From UBA2784 sp964494625 (GTDB lineage: Bacteria; Pseudomonadota; Alphaproteobacteria; Micropepsales; Micropepsaceae): 64,000 nucleotides of DNA. Below the pieces are notes generated by a model. That model was not told the origin of the DNA and did not search any database. It saw only the letters and a program-made list of their open reading frames with translations. The stretch lies in the NCBI GenBank assembly GCA_964494625.1, contig CAZBRT010000003.1:124001-188000 (forward strand), written 5' to 3'. Below are positions 60,232 through 64,000 of the stretch, piece by piece (position 1 is the first letter of the stretch; each line of letters begins with the position of its first letter). The translations under genes and the position numbers were made by a program.

Positions 60232-60327
60232 CCCTCGCCCCCGCGCTTGCGGGGGAGAGGGTTGGGTGAGGGGGCAGTCGCTTTGACGCTGCAACGCCCC
60301 CTCACGAAAATTGCCTTCGCAATTTTC
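60232..60327. repeat. Hairpin cluster between terC and lipoprotein genes
   Basis: Three inverted repeats lie in a row. CCCTC.CCCCCGC (60232-60244) pairs with GCGGGGG.GAGGG (60249-60261). GTGAGGGGGC (60266-60275) pairs exactly with GCCCCCTCAC (60296-60305). GAAAATTGC (60306-60314) pairs exactly with GCAATTTTC (60319-60327) with a CTTC loop. Dense stem-loops like this are typical of mobile intergenic repeats and may terminate transcription of the lipoprotein gene that lies to the right on the minus strand. Confidence 0.6.
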
Positions 60328-60359
60328 TGCTCTCCCCGCAAGCGGAGAGAGCGGGTTTC

Positions 60360-60914
60360 CTATTTGATCCTTACCAGCGAGCCCTGCGCCTTGCGGACAA
60401 GTTCGCCGTCAACCACGCGGGTGAAGTCGAGTGTCATGCCGTCAGCTGTCAGGGTGCGGCGCCATGTCTGCAGTTCGGTCTTGCCGTCTTCCTGTGTCGC
60501 AAAGGCCGTGATGGTGAGGACGTTTCCTTCCAGCCGCGCGATGTAATGGGTCTCGCCCGCGGCCACATCGGCATCCGGGTCCATGTGGTAGATGTTTCCG
60601 GCCTGGGGCTTGAAGCTGATCGTCGTGTCACGCAGGCGCGACTCACGGCCTTGCGGGTCGCGCGCCGAACGGCCGGCCATCGACCAATGAATGGTGAAGC
60701 CGTCGCCATCATGGGGCGAGATTTCGATGCCGATGTCGCGCATACCCTCGTTGGCGGCATCGGGATCGGTCGAACTGGCGCTCGCTGCACCGATCCAGTC
60801 GCCGAAGAAGGGCGCTGCCATGTTGCCGGCATTGCTTTCGGGTTCCAGCGCGGCACAGCCCGCCAGCAGGAAAAGGACGGCAGCAGCTGCGCTGCGTGCG
60901 GGGTTCAGGGCCAT
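60360..60914 (-). CDS. Putative lipoprotein, unknown
   Basis: The 184-residue protein has a lipoprotein signal: hydrophobic AAAAVLFLLAGC with Cys as the lipidated residue (about 20). The mature part is beta-rich, with WIGAASASSTDPDAANEGMR and a final RTLTADGMTLDFTRVVDGEL. No family is recognised. It overlaps the end of hemF by ten bases, so it is probably cotranscribed. Confidence 0.7.
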   Translation of the reverse strand: MALNPARSAAAAVLFLLAGCAALEPESNAGNMAAPFFGDWIGAASASSTDPDAANEGMRDIGIEISPHDGDGFTIHWSMAGRSARDPQGRESRLRDTTISFKPQAGNIYHMDPDADVAAGETHYIARLEGNVLTITAFATQEDGKTELQTWRRTLTADGMTLDFTRVVDGELVRKAQGSLVRIK

Positions 60915-61801
60915 TGTGCCTCCGGGGGCAGGGACATCAGGATCGCCTCGACATTACCGCCGGTCTTCAGGCCGAATTGTGTTCCGCGATCATAGAGCAG
61001 GTTGAACTCGGCATAGCGTCCGCGACGTACCAGCTGATGGCGGCGCTCATCTATTGTCCACGCGCGATTCATGTGGTCGGCGACCAGCTTGGGGTAAATG
61101 TCGAGGAAGGCAAGGCCGACATCGCGCGTAAACGCGAAGTCTCGCTCCCAGTCTCCATTGTCCAGCCAGTCATAGAAAATTCCGCCGATGCCGCGCGGCT
61201 CGTTGCGGTGGGGCAGGAAGAAATACTCGTCACACCATTTCGAGAAGCGCGGATAGTACGTTGCATCATGCGTATCGCAGGCTGACTTCAGGGCCGCATG
61301 AAACCGGGACTTGTCGCTTTCATCGGGAATCATCGGGGTCAGGTCTGCGCCGCCGCCGAACCAGGCCTTGCTGGTCACGATGTGGCGCGTGTTCATGTGG
61401 ACGGCGGGCACCAGCGGGCTCTGCATGTGTGCGACCAGCGAGATGCCGCTGGCCCAGAAGGACGGGTCATCGGCGGCGCCGGGAATCTGCGCGGCAAACT
61501 CTTTCGAGAACTTGCCATGCACGGTCGAGACATTGACGCCGACCTTCTCGAACACGCGGCCCCGCATGACCGACATGACGCCGCCGCCGGTCGCGGCGCC
61601 GCTGTCATCGGGCGGACGCTGCCATGATTTCCGCTCAAAACGGCCCGCAGGCTTGTCGCTATGGGTTCCGGTCAGCGCGTCTTCGAGCGATTCGAAAGTT
61701 GCGCAAATGCGGTCACGCAGTTCGGTGAACCATTGCGTGGCGCGGGCCTTTCGCGCTGCCTGAAGGTCGTCCGAGGTCGTGGGGGCGGGAGAGGCACGCA
61801 T
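60905..61801 (-). CDS. hemF: Oxygen-dependent coproporphyrinogen III oxidase HemF
   Basis: HemF converts coproporphyrinogen III to protoporphyrinogen IX in haem synthesis using O2. The 298-residue protein shows the family motifs GGVMSVMRGRVFEKVGVNVS, PAVHMNTRHIV, WFGGGADLTPM, HDATYYPRFSKWCDEYF, RGIGGIFYDWL and the C-terminal FNLLYDRGTQFGLKTGGNVE. Length is normal. It lies near trmL and petA, the usual alphaproteobacterial neighbourhood. Confidence 0.96.
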   Translation of the reverse strand: MRASPAPTTSDDLQAARKARATQWFTELRDRICATFESLEDALTGTHSDKPAGRFERKSWQRPPDDSGAATGGGVMSVMRGRVFEKVGVNVSTVHGKFSKEFAAQIPGAADDPSFWASGISLVAHMQSPLVPAVHMNTRHIVTSKAWFGGGADLTPMIPDESDKSRFHAALKSACDTHDATYYPRFSKWCDEYFFLPHRNEPRGIGGIFYDWLDNGDWERDFAFTRDVGLAFLDIYPKLVADHMNRAWTIDERRHQLVRRGRYAEFNLLYDRGTQFGLKTGGNVEAILMSLPPEAQWP

Positions 61802-61883
61802 AGGGCAATTCCGTCACAGGCGGGGGTACTGCACATGCAGCACAATCCCGCCCCGCATACCATGGCCAATGCTGAAGAAACAT

Positions 61884-61905
61884 TGACCGGCCTCAAGTCC
61901 GGTCA
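61884..61905 (-). terminator. Possible terminator after the Cys/His-rich lipoprotein gene
   Basis: TGACCGG at 61884-61890 pairs with CCGGTCA at 61899-61905 with an eight-base loop. On the minus strand it lies downstream of the lipoprotein stop and is followed by ATGTTT, only a partial T run. Moderate evidence. Confidence 0.4.
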
Positions 61906-61960
61906 TGTGCGGCTGGCGGCAGCCGAGCCGTCATCCGCGCTGATCCCTCGCCTGGACAAT

Positions 61961-62209
61961 CTAATGGTGTTCGGCGTGGCCGTCGCCGCCTGCGGCAGGC
62001 TCTGGCGCTGCCTCTGCCGCAGCATCGTCGCACATCTTGCAGCCTCCGGCCATGCCGCCCTCAGGGCGTTCAGCGCTGCTGCCCATCCCGTCGCAGCAGG
62101 CACACATTGCTTTGCCGTCACCGCCCATGTCGCGGTGACCCCCGTGGCCCATCGCACAGCCGCCAAGCAGGCCTAACGCCAGGATCATTGCTCCGAGTTT
62201 TACCAGCAT
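61961..62209 (-). CDS. Cys/His/Met-rich small lipoprotein, possible metal binder
   Basis: An 82-residue protein: a lipoprotein signal ending in LLGGC (Cys about 18), then a mature region with HGGH, MCACCDGM, GGCKMCDD and a terminal HAEHH. Nine Cys/His residues within 65 and the C-x-C-C and C-x-x-C clusters strongly suggest metal binding, most likely copper. It follows a DUF411 gene by 26 bases on the same strand; DUF411 proteins bind copper. No family is recognised. Confidence 0.72.
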   Translation of the reverse strand: MLVKLGAMILALGLLGGCAMGHGGHRDMGGDGKAMCACCDGMGSSAERPEGGMAGGCKMCDDAAAEAAPEPAAGGDGHAEHH

Positions 62210-62235
62210 GTCCTTCTCCCCTTACGTTCCCGCGT

Positions 62236-62742
62236 TCAAGGTGTTGCAGCCGGATATCCGGCATAGACACGGGTGCTGCCGTCTTCAAGAAAAGCGATGA
62301 CGTCGAATTGTTCCCTCAAGCCGCGCGGTTGCTCCATGCCGGGCGATCCTGTCGGCATGCCCGGAACGGCCAGCCCGCGGACGCCGGGCGGATTTTCCCC
62401 AAACAGGCGGATGATGTCGGCGGGCGGAACATGGCCTTCGAATACATATCCGCCCCCTTCAGCCGTGTGACACGAGGCAAGCGCGTCAGGCACTCCCAGA
62501 TGCCGCTTCACCGCCTGCATGTCCGGCTCGTCAATCAGCTCCGCCTCGATTGCGCCGGATGCACGCAAGCGATCAACCCACGCATGGCAGCATCCGCAAT
62601 TGGCATCCCGGTGCACGGTAAGCACTATCTTGCCAGCGGCGGCCCGCGCATGCCGGGGGTGCCAAAGACCTGCCGCGGGCGCGAGCGCGAAACCGGCGAG
62701 GGTGCTTGCGAGAAATTTTCGGCGGCTCAGATCAGGCTGCAT
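62236..62742 (-). CDS. DUF411 periplasmic metal-binding protein
   Basis: A 168-residue protein with a Tat signal (LSRRKFLASTLAGFALAPAA) and the DUF411 motif HRDANCGCCHAWVDRL, then CHTAEGGGYVFEGHVPP and GLAVPGMPTGSPGME. DUF411 proteins are periplasmic copper-binding or metal-handling proteins, often near copper resistance genes. The start is taken as the ATG at 62742 (an in-frame TTG lies two codons upstream). The conserved CGCC and His pair are intact. It precedes the Cys-rich lipoprotein. Confidence 0.88.
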   Translation of the reverse strand: MQPDLSRRKFLASTLAGFALAPAAGLWHPRHARAAAGKIVLTVHRDANCGCCHAWVDRLRASGAIEAELIDEPDMQAVKRHLGVPDALASCHTAEGGGYVFEGHVPPADIIRLFGENPPGVRGLAVPGMPTGSPGMEQPRGLREQFDVIAFLEDGSTRVYAGYPAATP

Positions 62743-62790
62743 GTGCAAATGCCTTGCGGGAAGATGGCGGTGGATCTCGCCTTGGGCAGT

Positions 62791-63285
62791 CTAACGCGCC
62801 TTTTGGGTCTCTGCGATCATCAAAGTACCGGCAGCGGAATTGGTGGTCTGGCGGACGGCCTCTCCGCTTATCATGGCAGCGGCCACTGAAACATTGAGCG
62901 ACCGCAAACCCGGCAACATGGGAATCGCAATGGCGGGATGGGCACCAAGGCGCAAGGCCTGCGGCAGACCGGTGCTTTCCGACCCCAAGACCAGTGCGTC
63001 ATCGGGGCTGAAGGCGAACTCCGTATAGGCCAGGGGCGCCTCGGGCGTGATCATGACAAGGCGCAGGCCCGTCAGCGCGGCATGGCGCTCATATTCCTGC
63101 CAGCTGGCGAAATGGCCGATCTCAGCCTTTTCGGCATAGTCCAGGGCCGAGCGGCGCACGGCTTTCAGGGAAAAGGGAAAGCCGCAGGGCTCGATCACAT
63201 CGACCGGCAGACCCAGGCACGCCCCCGTCCGGATGATGGCGCCGAGGTTTTGGGCAATGTCGGGCTCAAGCATCACAAGCCGCAT
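62791..63285 (-). CDS. trmL: tRNA (cytidine(34)-2'-O)-methyltransferase TrmL
   Basis: A SPOUT methyltransferase of 164 residues that methylates the ribose of nucleotide 34 in some leucine tRNAs. It has the family motifs LEPDIAQNLGAIIRTGACLG, PCGFPFSLKAVRRSALDY, LVLGSESTGLPQ and the knot motif IPMLPGLRSLNVSVAAAMI. The ATG at 63285 is preferred to a GTG at 63297. It is divergent from petA. Confidence 0.92.
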   Translation of the reverse strand: MRLVMLEPDIAQNLGAIIRTGACLGLPVDVIEPCGFPFSLKAVRRSALDYAEKAEIGHFASWQEYERHAALTGLRLVMITPEAPLAYTEFAFSPDDALVLGSESTGLPQALRLGAHPAIAIPMLPGLRSLNVSVAAAMISGEAVRQTTNSAAGTLMIAETQKAR

Positions 63286-63502
63286 GGTTTGGGGCACCCG
63301 GGGCTAAACTGTTGGCGTCACGCAATTTCTGCGGCATCGTGCCGCAAGACCGGCGGCCAAGCCAAATCTATTTTAGCATCCGATTCAGGGCTTTACGGGG
63401 GCCCCGATTTTCCTTGCCGTTCGGCCCCTTTTTAAGCCATTGCCGTGCGCGGGCAGTCTTGTCGTTGCTGCCCGCCTACCATCAGCCAAGGGTCGATCCC
63501 CC
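63286..63502. other. Structured petA leader and trmL promoter region
   Basis: This 217-base gap carries three inverted repeats in a row on the petA side: TGCGGCA/TGCCGCA at 63330-63346, GGGGCC/GGCCCC at 63398-63428 followed by TTTTT, and GCGGGCAG/CTGCCCGC at 63449-63475. No coding sequence is seen. No clear -35/-10 pair or FNR box stands out. Confidence 0.45.
63398..63433 (+). terminator. Terminator-like hairpin in the petA leader
   Basis: GGGGCC at 63398-63403 and GGCCCC at 63423-63428 flank a 19-base loop, and the right arm is followed at once by TTTTT (63429-63433). In the plus direction this has the shape of an intrinsic terminator, yet no plus-strand gene precedes it, so it could act as an attenuator for petA. 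The long loop weakens the case. Confidence 0.35.
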
Positions 63503-64000
63503 GTGTCCGAACATAAAGCCCATGCCCACGGTGACGTCACACGGCGTGATTTCATCTATGTCGCCACTTCCGTGGTTGGTGCCGTCGGTGTTGCTGCGAT
63601 GGCCTGGCCGTTCATCGACCAGATGAATCCGAGTGCTGCCGCGCGCGCGCTGGCCACCACCGAAGTTGACCTTGCGCCCATCGCAGAAGGCCAGACCATC
63701 ACCATCATGTGGCGCGGCAAGCCGGTCTTTGTGCGTCACCGCACCCCAAGCGAAATTGCCGCCGCCGAGGCAACGCCCGTTGCCGACCTCAAGGATCAGG
63801 AAGACCTGCCTGAAGATGCGCAGCGCGTGCAGTCTTTCGAGGGGCAGCCGCAGAAGCAGTGGCTGGTCGTTCTGGCGGCGTGCACGCATCTCGGCTGCAT
63901 CCCGGTCAAGAACCTTGGCGACTACAAAGGCTGGTTCTGCCCGTGCCACGGCTCGCACTACGACACGGCAGGCCGCATCCGCAAAGGCCCCGCACCGCGC
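63503..64000 (+). CDS. petA: Rieske iron-sulfur subunit of cytochrome bc1 complex (cut by window end)
   Basis: PetA carries the 2Fe-2S Rieske centre of ubiquinol:cytochrome c reductase. The 166 codons present begin at GTG 63503, with a Tat-type anchor (DVTRRDFIYVATSVVGAVGV), a membrane helix, and both cluster-ligand boxes: CTHLGC at 127-132 and CPCHGS at 146-151. The frame is intact to the last base of the window, and the C-terminal part lies beyond it. petB and petC should follow. It is divergent from trmL. Confidence 0.95.
   Translation, partial: MSEHKAHAHGDVTRRDFIYVATSVVGAVGVAAMAWPFIDQMNPSAAARALATTEVDLAPIAEGQTITIMWRGKPVFVRHRTPSEIAAAEATPVADLKDQEDLPEDAQRVQSFEGQPQKQWLVVLAACTHLGCIPVKNLGDYKGWFCPCHGSHYDTAGRIRKGPAPR

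Noticed and set aside
61661..62176. Open frame opposite hemF and the Cys-rich lipoprotein
   Set aside because: Overlaps two recognisable genes on the other strand and has no domain or ribosome site.
1..64000. Insertion sequences, prophage, CRISPR, integrase or rRNA
   Set aside because: No transposase, integrase, phage structural or Cas protein, no regularly spaced short repeats, and no rRNA-like sequence was seen. hicAB and higBA are the only mobile-type genes.

Overview
The window reads as one continuous piece of chromosome from a flagellated alphaproteobacterium, most likely Hyphomicrobiales or Parvibaculales. The evidence is G+C-rich coding sequence together with CtrA, its phosphotransferase ChpT, its inhibitor SciP (DUF1153), FlbD, EipA (DUF1134), and the rhizobial-type neighbourhoods petA-trmL-hemF and moxR-DUF58-DUF4159 / DUF1285-NUDIX-cca. 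I see no insertion sequence, prophage, CRISPR array or rRNA. Two toxin-antitoxin pairs are the only clearly mobile-type genes.

Layout: 0.2-4.4 kb is envelope housekeeping (secF, eipA, qmcA-nfeD, cysQ). 4.6-10.9 kb is chpT followed by a compact chemotaxis operon cheA-W-Y-B-R with a hybrid CheA. ctrA converges on it across a strong bidirectional terminator. 11.9-32.7 kb is a flagellar block: fliI-fliJ; flhF, flhA, flbD, fliN, fliH, fliG, fliF; sciP; then fliK-flgD-flgE divergent from flgK-flgL. The block is interrupted by doxX, a DUF2207 gene and lemA. 32.7-39.2 kb holds mnmA, a tRNA with anticodon CAT, hicAB, an AceE-like E1/transketolase-family enzyme paired with threonine ammonia-lyase, and higBA. 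39.2-44.1 kb is a lysine-catabolism-type cluster: an Lrp regulator divergent from a LysDH-like dehydrogenase, a ThDP enzyme and an ALDH7 dehydrogenase. 44.3-46.6 kb returns to motility with motA and a short protein that looks like a flagellin core. 48.9-55.7 kb is a four-gene MoxR/DUF58/DUF4159/amidotransferase-like envelope operon. 56.0-64.0 kb contains DUF1285, NUDIX, a small membrane protein, cca, a PP2C-like phosphatase, terC, a lipoprotein, hemF, a probable copper-handling pair, trmL and the start of petA (cut by the window end).

How it fits together: the flagellar regulators and their targets sit side by side. ChpT passes phosphate to CtrA. SciP restrains CtrA. FlbD activates sigma-54 promoters. 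The sequence supports this wiring: a perfect TTAA-N7-TTAA CtrA box precedes chpT, near-matches precede cheA, fliF, sciP and motA, and two sigma-54 promoters with exact -24/-12 spacing lie back to back between fliK and flgK, flanking a repeated GCGGCA(A/G)AAA element that is a candidate FlbD site. Flagellin genes, stator motB, fliM, flhB and most rod genes are absent and must lie elsewhere.

The most rewarding follow-ups are the divergent sigma-54 intergenic region, the flagellin-like short protein beside motA, the hybrid CheA, the AceE-like/IlvA pair, the ThDP enzyme inside the lysine cluster, the Cys/His-rich lipoprotein next to DUF411, and structured leaders before secF and petA. All calls come from reading the sequence; no database search was run.
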